A stretch of DNA of 28,044 bases. It comes from Liminaster sp964567855. Lineage in GTDB: Bacteria > Bacteroidota > Bacteroidia > Bacteroidales > UBA3663. Each line of letters starts with the position of its first letter. The first letter of the stretch is position 1. Below are positions 17,769-25,332 of the stretch, one piece after another. The DNA lies in contig CAZMOE010000035.1 of NCBI GenBank assembly GCA_964567855.1, forward strand, positions 1 through 28,044, in the 5' to 3' direction. The notes beneath the pieces are model-generated. The model was given only the letters and a program-made list of their open reading frames with translations. It was not told where the DNA came from and made no database searches. The position numbers and the translations under genes were made by a program.

Positions 17769-17793
17769 TAGTTTTATGAAATTCTTCAAAAAG

Positions 17794-17826
17794 TTTTCAT
17801 ATTTAAAGTAAATACACTACCTTTGC
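17794..17826 (+). promoter_or_regulatory. efp promoter
   Basis: TTTT (17794-17797) and TACCTTTGC (17818-17826) lie 20 bases apart, matching the -33/-7 layout. The -33 element is 25 bases from that of the divergent rpmH promoter. The leader to ATG 17917 is about 85 bases. Confidence 0.8.
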
Positions 17827-17916
17827 GAAGATGAATGGAGCCAAATAAGGGCCCCTCATTCAAACGAAGCCGAAATATTCAATCATTATTTAACATCATA
17901 AATCATTTTCATTATT

Positions 17917-18480
17917 ATGATCAATTCACAAGACATTAAAAACGGCACTTGCATTCGTCTCGACGGCAAATTACTCGTCGTTATCGAATTCCTTCATGTA
18001 AAACCGGGCAAAGGCAATACCTTCATGCGTACCAAACTGAAAGACGTCGTTACAGGATACGTTATCGAACGCCGTTTCAACATCGGCGAGAAACTTGAAG
18101 ACGTCCGCGTAGAACATCGTCCCTATCAGTACCTTTATCAGGAAGGTGAAGATTATATCTTCATGAATCAGGAAACATTCGAGCAGGTACCGATTGCCCG
18201 CGACATGATCACCGGCGTGAACTTTATGAAAGAAGGCGATGTCGTCGAGGTCGTTTCCGACGCCTCAACAGAGACCATCCTCACCGCAGAAATGCCGGTC
18301 AAGACGGTTTTGAAAATCACCTACTGCGAACCGGGCGTCATGGGCAACACCGCAACCAATGCCCTGAAGCCGGCCACCGTTGAAACGGGCGCTACTGTCC
18401 GTGTTCCTCTTTTTGTCAATGAAGGCGAAAGCATTGTTGTCGACACTCGTGACGGTTCATACGTTGAACGCGCCAAATAA
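17917..18480 (+). CDS. efp: Translation elongation factor P
   Basis: A 187-residue cytoplasmic factor that relieves ribosome stalling at consecutive prolines. Three beta-barrel domains are present: the KOW-like domain I (1-65), the OB domain II (ending near 130) and a C-terminal OB domain closing with FVNEGESIVVDTRDGSYVER, the family signature. The loop that reaches the peptidyl-transferase centre reads VKPGKGNTF, with Lys32 at the position modified in other bacteria. No epmA, epmB, earP or ymfI-like modification gene is adjacent, so the modification state cannot be inferred. It is divergent from rpmH and followed by a strong terminator. Confidence 0.98.
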   Translation: MINSQDIKNGTCIRLDGKLLVVIEFLHVKPGKGNTFMRTKLKDVVTGYVIERRFNIGEKLEDVRVEHRPYQYLYQEGEDYIFMNQETFEQVPIARDMITGVNFMKEGDVVEVVSDASTETILTAEMPVKTVLKITYCEPGVMGNTATNALKPATVETGATVRVPLFVNEGESIVVDTRDGSYVERAK

Positions 18481-18512
18481 GACTCCCATCATTATATAAA
18501 TGATTTTCCCAA

Positions 18513-18565
18513 GGTTGAAAGTTGCGGATTCTGTTTCATATCCGCCTTTCAACCCTTTTCTTTTT
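18513..18565 (+). terminator. Strong terminator after efp, directly before radC
   Basis: GGTTGAAAG pairs with CTTTCAACC, and inside this GCGGAT pairs with ATCCGC, giving a ~15-bp stem with one small internal loop. It is followed by CTTTTCTTTTTC. The T-run ends 15 bases before the radC start codon. Confidence 0.88.
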
Positions 18566-18579
18566 CTATTGTCAACACC

Positions 18580-19260
18580 ATGAAAATCAAAGACTGGGCG
18601 GAAGAAGACCGTCCCCGCGAAAAACTTGCTTCCAAAGGATGCGACGCCCTCGGCAATGCGGAGCTACTGGCCATCCTGCTGCGCTCGGGCACCCCTGAGA
18701 AGACTGCCGTCGCCTTAGCCCAAGAGGTATTGAAAGGCTGCGACAACAGCCTTATCAAACTCGGCCGGATGTCTCTCCGCGACCTCCAGCGATTCGAAGG
18801 TTTAGGCGCTACCAAAGCGGCCTCCGTCCTTGCAGCGCTCGAATTAGGCCGTCGCCGGGCGCAATCGATGTCCCTGGAAGATTCCTGTCTGATTACCGAC
18901 AGCTCCAAAATCTTTCAGTATTTCCGCGATCGGCTTGCCGACCTGTCCCACGAAGAGCTTTGGGCCCTTTACCTCAGTAAAGGAGGCAAGATACTTCGCG
19001 CAGAATGTATCAGCACGGGCGGGACAGACTTCTCTGCTGCCGACACCAAGATGATCGTCCGTCCGGCGCTGCAACATCTGGCCAGCAGTGTCGTCCTCTG
19101 CCACAACCATCCCCACGGAAGGCCGCATCCCAGCTCTGCCGACCAAGAAATAACCCATAAAGTCTCCCAAGCCCTGAAGCTTTTCGATATCCGTCTTCTC
19201 GACCATATTATCATTGCCGACAACCAATATTACAGCTTCGTCGACAACGGTATTCTTTAG
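18580..19260 (+). CDS. radC: RadC family JAMM-domain protein
   Basis: A 226-residue protein of normal RadC length. The N-terminal third has a helix-hairpin-helix-like UPF0758 region (REKLASKGCDALGNAELLAI, then FEGLGATKAA). The C-terminal MPN/JAMM domain carries the metal site H175-N-H177 and Asp188 (HNHPHGRPHPSSADQE), complete for zinc binding. RadC was once linked to DNA repair, but its biochemical role is unsettled. The start codon is almost on top of the efp terminator, so radC relies on read-through or a promoter I cannot identify. The stop is followed by GGCTGTCAGCC and a T-run that may end transcription. Confidence 0.93.
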   Translation: MKIKDWAEEDRPREKLASKGCDALGNAELLAILLRSGTPEKTAVALAQEVLKGCDNSLIKLGRMSLRDLQRFEGLGATKAASVLAALELGRRRAQSMSLEDSCLITDSSKIFQYFRDRLADLSHEELWALYLSKGGKILRAECISTGGTDFSAADTKMIVRPALQHLASSVVLCHNHPHGRPHPSSADQEITHKVSQALKLFDIRLLDHIIIADNQYYSFVDNGIL

Positions 19261-19342
19261 CCCCGGCTGTCAGCCTCTTTTTTTCGTCTCCGTATTTGAC
19301 AATAGCATCTGACAAACAGAAACGAAAACCCCGGCTGTCAGC
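19261..19342. repeat. Direct repeat of 14 bases (CCCCGGCTGTCAGC) after radC
   Basis: Identical copies occur at 19261-19274 and 19329-19342, 54 bases apart. The first leads into a seven-T run and the second into GGGTCC, so each may form a small GC hairpin. Confidence 0.5.
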
Positions 19343-19501
19343 GGGTCCAGACCACTATGGCAAGGCCCGTTCCTTGCCGATCCCGGCATTTTTCATTAAA
19401 TTCGCGCACCGAAAGCGGCAGAAAGAGCAGGATCCGGCCCTACGGCAACGCCCAAACAACAGCCTCCGAAGCCTACCCTTTCCCGAAAACGTTCTTCAGA
19501 T

Positions 19502-20173
19502 ATGAAAAAAACAGAGTTATTACGTCGCTACATCGTCTATGTGGCCGGTCTTTATGTTCTGGCTTTAGGATTATCCTTTGTCATCTCCTCTACTTTAGGC
19601 ACCTCGCCCATTTCAAGCTGGGCCTATGTCATGAGCCGCAACACACCTCTCAGCGTCGGGACCTACACTTTCATCATCAACATGGTTCTCATCATAGGGC
19701 AATGTGCCATACTGCGACACCGCGGGCTCCGGCAACAATGGACGAATATCATGTTGCAAATACCCTTTTCCTTCGTTTTTTCAACATTCATAGACCTTAA
19801 TCTCTGGATATTAGAGGATCTTCCGCAACCGGGATACTGGACCTGCGTGCTTTATCTGATAACAGGATGCGTTGTCCAGAGCATCGGAGTCGTTCTGGAA
19901 ATCAAGGCAGGAGTCACCATGATGAGCGCCGAGGCTTTCGTTTATTACATCTGCGGACGCTTCAAACGTGAATTCGGGAAAATCAAAGTAAGATTCGACA
20001 TATCGCTGGTATTGCTCGCCCTCGCCTGTTCCCTGGCCTTCCACCCCAGTTGGGAGGGGGTACTCACGGCTGTCCGCGAAGGCACGATCGTCGCCGCACT
20101 GAGCGTCGGTCAGATCGTACGTTTTTTCTCTCCCCGCATGGAGTTCGTCAACCGCTGGTGCAAACGGTCCTGA
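19502..20173 (+). CDS. YczE/YyaS/YitT-like integral membrane protein
   Basis: A 223-residue protein with about five hydrophobic segments: ~10-32, ~55-75, ~82-105, ~113-135 and ~165-185. The pattern GLSFVISSTLGTSPISSWAY near the N-terminus (residues ~23-42) and GVVLEIKAGVTMMSAEAFVY in the middle resembles the YczE/YyaS/YitT group of uncharacterised membrane proteins, where a small-residue motif repeats in two halves. Function is unknown; some relatives lie next to transcription factors or transporters. It is a single gene, converging on ogt with a 12-base gap. The 241 bases upstream hold the radC 3' repeats and no convincing promoter. Confidence 0.75.
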   Translation: MKKTELLRRYIVYVAGLYVLALGLSFVISSTLGTSPISSWAYVMSRNTPLSVGTYTFIINMVLIIGQCAILRHRGLRQQWTNIMLQIPFSFVFSTFIDLNLWILEDLPQPGYWTCVLYLITGCVVQSIGVVLEIKAGVTMMSAEAFVYYICGRFKREFGKIKVRFDISLVLLALACSLAFHPSWEGVLTAVREGTIVAALSVGQIVRFFSPRMEFVNRWCKRS

Positions 20174-20179
20174 CTGCAT

Positions 20180-20202
20180 CGGGAATCACAGCAATGATCC
20201 CG
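20180..20202. terminator. Hairpin at the 19502-gene/ogt convergent junction
   Basis: CGGGAATCA and TGATCCCG pair with a single bulged base around CAGCAA. The hairpin overlaps the ogt stop region. There is no T-run, so this is weak evidence for a shared end. Confidence 0.3.
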
Positions 20203-20761
20203 GACGCTCCAGTTCCAGCAACTTTTTCTTCATCTCCAGTCCGCCGGCAAAACCCGTCAATGCCCCGTTACTTCCCACAATCCGATGGCATGGCGTCACA
20301 ATCAAAAGCGGATTCACATGACAGGCCATTCCCACCGCCCGGGCACCATGTGGACATCCTACGGCGTCGGCAATCTGCCCATAGCTACGGGTCTCTCCAT
20401 ACGGAATCGAGCGCAACGCCGCCCATACCCTTAACTGGAAGTCCGTTCCCGCCGGAGCTATCGGCAAGTGAAAGCAATGCCGCCGCCCGGAAAAATATTC
20501 CTCCATCTGCACAATAGCCGCATACAACGGCGACAACCGGGGCGTTTCACAACCACTGAATACCGCTTCCCGCGAAAATTCCGTCACCGGAATCTGCCAT
20601 GCCGCCGCCTGCTGCAATACAGCACAGGGTAAGCATCCCGCATGAACGGCCGACAACCGCCCGGCAGAGGCCACAAAGGTCATTGGAAATCCTCCGACGA
20701 CACAGCGACAGACCTGCAACTCCCGAAAGATAAGATTCCGCTTCATCATTGACACCTGCAT
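20186..20761 (-). CDS. ogt: Methylated-DNA--protein-cysteine methyltransferase
   Basis: A 191-residue suicide DNA-repair protein that transfers the methyl group from O6-methylguanine to its own cysteine. The active site is VTPCHRIVGSNGALTGFAGG with acceptor Cys158. Upstream, the helix-turn-helix region is PYGETRSYGQIADAVGCP with the finger arginine in GARAVGMA, and the conserved N-P precedes the active site (NPLLIV). The N-terminal domain is the variable part. An internal ATG at 20749 is an alternative start. It is the third gene of a minus-strand operon, 15 bases after the nucleotidyltransferase gene; the functional link to the sugar genes is unclear. Confidence 0.93.
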   Translation of the reverse strand: MQVSMMKRNLIFRELQVCRCVVGGFPMTFVASAGRLSAVHAGCLPCAVLQQAAAWQIPVTEFSREAVFSGCETPRLSPLYAAIVQMEEYFSGRRHCFHLPIAPAGTDFQLRVWAALRSIPYGETRSYGQIADAVGCPHGARAVGMACHVNPLLIVTPCHRIVGSNGALTGFAGGLEMKKKLLELERPGSLL

Positions 20762-20776
20762 ATTATCAAATATTCG

Positions 20777-21532
20777 TCACCACACCCCGGCTGCAGCCCC
20801 GGATCCATATTTCTCCTGCGCCGCCCGATAGGTATCCATCGAGCCGATGTCGAACCGGCCTCCCGGCATCGGCCAAGCATGTAATGTTGTCCGGCCGACC
20901 AGATAACGGGCCAGATTACCGGGCGCATCCTTCCCGCAACCCTGTTCAATGCAACCACGTATCAGCCCGAGATCCTCTTTACGATAAATATAAAACGGCG
21001 GAACCGCCCAATGGCTCAATGGAGTCTGCGGCTTTTCCTGCATGGAAAGCACCCGCATCGTATCATCGACCTCGATGACACCGGTACGGCGCAGCTTCTC
21101 CACCTCCGGCTGCTCGTGACACATCAGCATAGAGGTCCCTTTTTCCTGAAAGGCCCGCACAAAACCGGCCAATGAGAAATCCAGCAGATTGTCGGCCGCC
21201 GCCACGAGAATATCATCGTCAATCCGGCACCGCTCCAACGCCAGCAACAGATCGCAGACTGCACCGAGCCGGGTTTCATTGGTCGACGTACCATCGTCGA
21301 CGATGGTAACCGGCTTGGAATAATGCACCGTCCCGAGCCAGGCCTCAAAATGTGCGGCGAACCTGTGATTGGTGACAATGATATGACCGCTTACCTCCGG
21401 CAAGACGTCAATATCATCCAGCAAACGCCCCAATATGGTGTTCTGCCCGATAGAAAGCAAAGGTTTGGGAAAATTCTCGGTCAGAGGATAAAGCCGCGTC
21501 GCATAGCCCGCGGCAATTACAATGTTGATCAT
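20777..21532 (-). CDS. Sugar-1-phosphate nucleotidyltransferase (NDP-sugar pyrophosphorylase family)
   Basis: A 251-residue GT-A-like nucleotidyltransferase. The N-terminal signature is VIAAGYATRLYPLT then PKPLLSIG (residues 5-28), the nucleotide-binding loop and catalytic lysine of RmlA/GalU/LicC-type enzymes; the usual G-G-x-G-T-R is varied to A-G-Y-A-T-R. AAADN with Asp114 fits the metal site, and GGRFDIGSMDTYRAA near the C-terminus is the usual closing motif. No hexapeptide-repeat acetyltransferase extension is present. It lies 14 bases after the GHMP sugar kinase gene in the same operon, so it probably uses that kinase's sugar-1-phosphate plus NTP (UTP, TTP or CTP) to give an NDP-sugar. 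Family confident; the sugar and nucleotide are inferred. Confidence 0.88.
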   Translation of the reverse strand: MINIVIAAGYATRLYPLTENFPKPLLSIGQNTILGRLLDDIDVLPEVSGHIIVTNHRFAAHFEAWLGTVHYSKPVTIVDDGTSTNETRLGAVCDLLLALERCRIDDDILVAAADNLLDFSLAGFVRAFQEKGTSMLMCHEQPEVEKLRRTGVIEVDDTMRVLSMQEKPQTPLSHWAVPPFYIYRKEDLGLIRGCIEQGCGKDAPGNLARYLVGRTTLHAWPMPGGRFDIGSMDTYRAAQEKYGSGAAAGVW

Positions 21533-21546
21533 ATCCGGATATTTGA

Positions 21547-22740
21547 TTATTCTACAAAACGGACGCCGTCATCCGTCGAACAGAAACAGCATTCAAAGGT
21601 CTCTTTATACTGAGGGAAGCGGCCCAGATATTCATCGGTCATGAAACGACGGATCTCCTCCTCCCGCCGGGAATCCACCAGAGCAATGCACGCACCTTTA
21701 AAGCCGGCGCCACTGAAACGACCGCCATAAATGCCGGGACACTGCTGCATAATTTCGTAAAGGGCGATCAGTTCGGGAGAGCCGCATTCATAATTACCGA
21801 TACTGCTGGCACAGCTCTCAAACATCAGAGAACCGAAACGTTCCAGATCTCCCAGACGCCAGGCCTCCACTCCGGCCCTGACTCTGGCACACTCGCTGTA
21901 ATAATGGCTCGCCCGCCGGGCAAAACGCCCGGGCATCCGGTCCTTGTATTTCAAAAACGCCGATTCGGGAACCGCCCGCAAACGCGTGTCTTCCAGCGCA
22001 GCCAGCGGTGAATGACCGTAAGCCTGTATCATCCAGGCCGCCGCCTTACATTCACTGACACGAAGATTATAATCGGTCCCGACCAGCTGCCGGGTGACAC
22101 CGCTGAAAAAGATACCGAGTTTACACGGAACCTCTGCCCCGGCTTTATCACCGAATGGAACAAGAGAATAGGAACTGTCAGCGGTATCGAGGGAAAGAAG
22201 CATATTCTTCCGACACAATACTACACAGGCCTGATCCAAAATGCCGTTTGTCAGACCGATGTAATGTCTTTCCGCAAGACTGGCATACTCGACAATCTGC
22301 ATCTGAGACAGCTCGATATTGTTCACACGAGCCAAGGCCATGACGCACCCGCAAAGCAACGCCGCCGAAGAGCTCAATCCGCCCACCGGCATCGCACCGA
22401 CCAAGACGCCGCGCACTCCGCGACGCAAATGATAGTCCCTCCGCAACGCCCAGCAGGCTCCGCGAAGATAGTCGCCCCAGAAGTTTTGCCGAGCATCGAT
22501 ATCGCGGTCGACACTGAAAGCACAAAGCCCCTCGAAAGTGAGACTCAAAAACTCGACACGACCGTTATCCGTAGGAGAAAACAAAAATTCGATGCCTTTA
22601 TCGAATGCAAAGCCGCTGACCAGCCCATGCTGGTGATCTACATGCGCCCCCAACGGACAAACCCGGTAGGGCGCATAAATTTCATAGAGCGAAGAGGCCG
22701 TTCCGAAGAAGGTGCGGTAAGCGGAATAAAGCGTGTGCAT
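21547..22740 (-). CDS. GHMP sugar kinase, galacturonokinase-like (usually labelled galactokinase)
   Basis: A 397-residue anomeric sugar kinase of the GHMP fold. Motif 1 is APYRVCPLGAHVDHQHG (residues 23-39), motif 2 the ATP loop PVGGLSSSAA (118-127), the catalytic aspartate is Asp169 in NGILDQ, and motif 3 is SGAGFKGAC (343-351). Bacterial galactokinases have GEHTDY in motif 1, where the Glu contacts the C6 hydroxyl of galactose, and GGGFGGC in motif 3. Here the Glu is Ala32 and motif 3 differs, both as I recall for plant galacturonokinase, with which the protein also seems collinear (FWGDYLRGA, YNLRVSEC, SSIGNYECGS). It is first in an operon with a sugar-1-phosphate nucleotidyltransferase and ogt. 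No galM, galT or sugar permease is nearby. Kinase fold certain; substrate inferred. Confidence 0.85.
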   Translation of the reverse strand: MHTLYSAYRTFFGTASSLYEIYAPYRVCPLGAHVDHQHGLVSGFAFDKGIEFLFSPTDNGRVEFLSLTFEGLCAFSVDRDIDARQNFWGDYLRGACWALRRDYHLRRGVRGVLVGAMPVGGLSSSAALLCGCVMALARVNNIELSQMQIVEYASLAERHYIGLTNGILDQACVVLCRKNMLLSLDTADSSYSLVPFGDKAGAEVPCKLGIFFSGVTRQLVGTDYNLRVSECKAAAWMIQAYGHSPLAALEDTRLRAVPESAFLKYKDRMPGRFARRASHYYSECARVRAGVEAWRLGDLERFGSLMFESCASSIGNYECGSPELIALYEIMQQCPGIYGGRFSGAGFKGACIALVDSRREEEIRRFMTDEYLGRFPQYKETFECCFCSTDDGVRFVE

Positions 22741-22764
22741 CTTTAATAGCGAAATATGAGGTCA

Positions 22765-22796
22765 CAAAATTAAATATTATCATCGGTATGAACAAA
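22765..22796 (-). promoter_or_regulatory. Promoter of the sugar kinase operon
   Basis: On the minus strand TTTG (22796-22793) and TAATTTTG (22772-22765) are exact -33 and -7 boxes with a 20-base spacer. The start codon is about 25 bases past the -7 box, so the leader is very short. Confidence 0.8.
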
Positions 22797-23225
22797 TTTT
22801 CACCGACAATTTCTTCACCATACGGATGGAAGAAGCCCCGTCACGGAAGGTTTCCGCCATATAGATCGACATACGCCGGAAACCGGGCTTCGGAAAATCC
22901 GGTTATAACCGTCTGCCTCATCCAGCAATCCTCGGGGTATCGGCACACTCCTTGACAGGCATTTCATCATTCCCGCCGACGAATCGTAACCGCATAGGCG
23001 CCCCCCGATATATAAAATACCCTATAAAACATTGATTCAGAAGAAAAATACACAATTTCGCAAACCGCATGAATTAAATATATTATATTTGTTGCGTCAG
23101 AAAAAGGGATTCGATTCTGTCAAGAGCAAATCCGCAGGACACCCCCATAGTTTCGTTCCCTCTCCGTCCTCTGCAATTCATCCGTTCCTGCATCCGTTCC
23201 CCCGTTTTACCCTAAAAACAGCATC
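22797..23225. other. Divergent intergenic region with nested inverted repeats
   Basis: No protein-like frame is visible. GGTTTCCG (22849-22856) is complementary to CGGAAACC (22877-22884), and AACCGG (22881-22886) to CCGGTT (22899-22904), so two alternative hairpins share a segment. TATATTTG at 23083-23090 is a good -7 box for the gene at 23226, leaving a leader of ~130 bases. Confidence 0.5.
23083..23090 (+). promoter_or_regulatory. Candidate promoter of the 23226 gene
   Basis: TATATTTG matches the -7 consensus. The nearest -33-like TTTC lies 24 bases upstream, slightly too far. Confidence 0.45.
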
Positions 23226-24311
23226 ATGACCCGCCAAGAACTCCTGTTTACCCTAATACGCCGCGGACTCGGCCTGCCGACGGATCCGGCATTTCCGTCC
23301 CTCCCGGAAAAAGAATGGCATGAAATCCGGCAATTGGCCCGAACCCAACAGGTCGAAGCCCTCTGTTTTGAAGGGATATCCGGATTGCCGATTCTTAAAC
23401 GACCCTCTACAACATTACAGCTCGAATGGGGAGCAGGTGCCATCCGGACTGAAAGGCAGGTGCGCCGGCTCAATAATATTTTAGAGGAAATAACGGGATG
23501 GTTACGAATGGGAAACATCGGCTTCATAGTTCTGAAAGGTTCTGCTGCCGCAAGCCGTTATCCGGAGCCGCACAGAAGAGAATGCGGAGATATAGATCTG
23601 CTAATTACCGCTCATGATTTTGCCTCCGCATGCCTGCTGCTGCAACAGAAAGGTGCCGCAGTGACGGATGTATCCCCGGAAAAACATACGGCGTTCCTCT
23701 GGCAGGGCATTGTCATCGAGCTACACCACACGTTGATCGACTTCAGCAGTCCGCAGGCCATCCGCTACATCAGGCACATGGATTTTCATACCGTATCGAC
23801 CACCGCACTTATTGACGGCAGCACCTATCCGGTACTGATACCCGCTTTCGACTGTGCCTACATGATGGCCCATCTGTTACATCACCTCTGGACCGACGGG
23901 GTCCGGCTACGCCAAGTATGCGACTGGATGATGCTGATGCACCGCCACGGGGAAAAAATCGATCGAGAGGTCCTTACCGCATATCTCCGGCAAATGCAAT
24001 TAAGTAAAATGTTTCCGGTTTTACTCGGCATCGGTATAAGATACTTCGGCCTGCCGCTCCGCCAATGGGGGAAATATGTCTCAGTTGCCGATTACCGGCA
24101 GGCCAAGAAATTATTACAATATATCTTTCAGCCGGAACCGCACGAGAATCACAACAAGCAATACAAACGACACCCCGGTTTTCTGAAACATTGGAAGAAT
24201 ATGATCCTATATACTTCCCATCTCTGGAGATTCCGCCAATTGTCCCCCATAGAAGCTATTTGGTTCCTGCCGACCCGTATCCGGCGATTCTTATATAAAA
24301 AATATTGCTGA
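23226..24311 (+). CDS. Nucleotidyltransferase-fold protein, NTP_transf_5 type (PF14907)
   Basis: A 361-residue soluble protein. Residues ~98-128 hold the nucleotidyltransferase signature: FIVLKGSAAASRYPEP, then RECGDIDLLI with the Asp-x-Asp metal pair (GDID). Later stretches (IELHHTLIDF, AFDCAYMMAHLLHHLWTDGVRLRQVCDWMMLM) are also typical of PF14907, uncharacterised nucleotidyltransferases found near polysaccharide and peptide-modification clusters. The C-terminus is basic (TRIRRFLYKKYC). Here the gene stands alone: no PqqD-like protein, peptidase, ABC transporter or glycosyltransferase is adjacent, so its substrate cannot be guessed. It has its own candidate promoter and no clear terminator. 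Confidence 0.8.
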   Translation: MTRQELLFTLIRRGLGLPTDPAFPSLPEKEWHEIRQLARTQQVEALCFEGISGLPILKRPSTTLQLEWGAGAIRTERQVRRLNNILEEITGWLRMGNIGFIVLKGSAAASRYPEPHRRECGDIDLLITAHDFASACLLLQQKGAAVTDVSPEKHTAFLWQGIVIELHHTLIDFSSPQAIRYIRHMDFHTVSTTALIDGSTYPVLIPAFDCAYMMAHLLHHLWTDGVRLRQVCDWMMLMHRHGEKIDREVLTAYLRQMQLSKMFPVLLGIGIRYFGLPLRQWGKYVSVADYRQAKKLLQYIFQPEPHENHNKQYKRHPGFLKHWKNMILYTSHLWRFRQLSPIEAIWFLPTRIRRFLYKKYC

Positions 24312-24440
24312 CCGGAAAAGAAATCCTGTGGCCGATTCAGAGTATATCAGTCAGGCAACGGAGACGCATACCTTACACAGTTCGTCCCATAGTTGTAGTG
24401 CACTATTCAGCGATACGTTGTGAGATCAGGCCGATAGATT

Positions 24441-24470
24441 CAAAATAAAACCTCGGCAGAAGTGCCGAGG
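24441..24470 (-). terminator. Rho-independent terminator of the lipoprotein/GH2 transcript
   Basis: CCTCGGCA and TGCCGAGG are perfect arms around GAAG. On the minus strand the stem is followed by TTTTATTTTG. It begins 22 bases after the lipoprotein stop codon. Confidence 0.9.
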
Positions 24471-24491
24471 TTAGATTAAGAGAGCAAAACT

Positions 24492-25316
24492 TCACTGTTT
24501 TCTAATAGTGAAGCTTAGTTTCTGAAGGCCATGTTTTTCAACATTGGCCAGAATCAGCGTATATTGGAGTTCCTCGTCTGTTTTCATTGTCTCAACAACG
24601 TATTTATATTCATTTTCAGGTACAACATCTTTAAACATAGGGCCGGAAGATTCATTTCTTACCAATCTGATTTTGTCGGATAGCGGAGAAATCACAAATG
24701 AATATATTGCCATATATGGCACGCTGTTGAATTTAATCCAGTTAGGGTCGTCTTTGGGAAGGACATCGTCTAAATAAATACGGGCACGTTCGTAACTGGG
24801 TTTTCTTGATCCATCGGAGTTATATATACCTCCGTCGCTATCAATGAAAAATAAAGACTCGATAGCGTACTTGCCGAAAGGGCACAATTCCTGATATTCA
24901 ATATCACTCTCCGAAGTGATCTCCTTATCCACGGGAATTTCCGGTTCCACCATCAGCCTATCCATTAGAATTTCTATCAATGAGTAAGTGCAGTTAAAAG
25001 CATCCGCAGGAGGATTGGCAAGAGTCGTTTTCTTTACACGGAGATAGTATTCATGACCTCGCTCGTATGTAAAGCCCTCGATTGCACCAAAAGCAAGAGG
25101 CTCCCACTCCCCGAGACTGGATTTGGTCTTTACAAACATGCACTCTATCGGATGCTCCCGCTTGTCATCGAAAAGCGAATAAGTTATGCCCGTTTCGGAG
25201 GATACCTCCATACGAATCTCCTTGACAACATCTTTTGGCTCGTCGTCATTGAGACACGCTGTCATAAAAAGGCCAGCGATAAAAAGGAAATGAATGATAA
25301 GATAGTTTAATTTCAT
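24492..25316 (-). CDS. DUF4377-like lipoprotein
   Basis: A 274-residue surface or periplasmic lipoprotein when started at ATG 25316, which puts a signal peptide (MKLNYLIIHFLFIAGLF) and a lipobox ending MTAC (Cys21) at the N-terminus. The frame extends 45 codons further up, but that would bury the signal peptide. Acidic residues follow the lipid cysteine (LNDDEP), as in Bacteroidota export signals. Residues ~30-115 match DUF4377 by eye: YERGHEYYLRVKKTTLANPP followed by YSLIEIL. The second half (~130-274) is not recognised. It is downstream of the GH2 gene on the same strand and ends at a strong terminator, so it may share the GH2 transcript. No enzymatic motif is seen. Confidence 0.75.
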   Translation of the reverse strand: MKLNYLIIHFLFIAGLFMTACLNDDEPKDVVKEIRMEVSSETGITYSLFDDKREHPIECMFVKTKSSLGEWEPLAFGAIEGFTYERGHEYYLRVKKTTLANPPADAFNCTYSLIEILMDRLMVEPEIPVDKEITSESDIEYQELCPFGKYAIESLFFIDSDGGIYNSDGSRKPSYERARIYLDDVLPKDDPNWIKFNSVPYMAIYSFVISPLSDKIRLVRNESSGPMFKDVVPENEYKYVVETMKTDEELQYTLILANVEKHGLQKLSFTIRKQ

Positions 25317-25332
25317 ATTCGTGAAAATTTGG

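Noticed and set aside
22012..22746. A 244-residue open frame opposite the sugar kinase
   Set aside because: The kinase on the minus strand has all GHMP motifs, and this frame has none.
24312..24440. A tRNA-like stretch after the 23226 gene
   Set aside because: I could not fold a cloverleaf, and there is no T-loop GTTC sequence in the right place.
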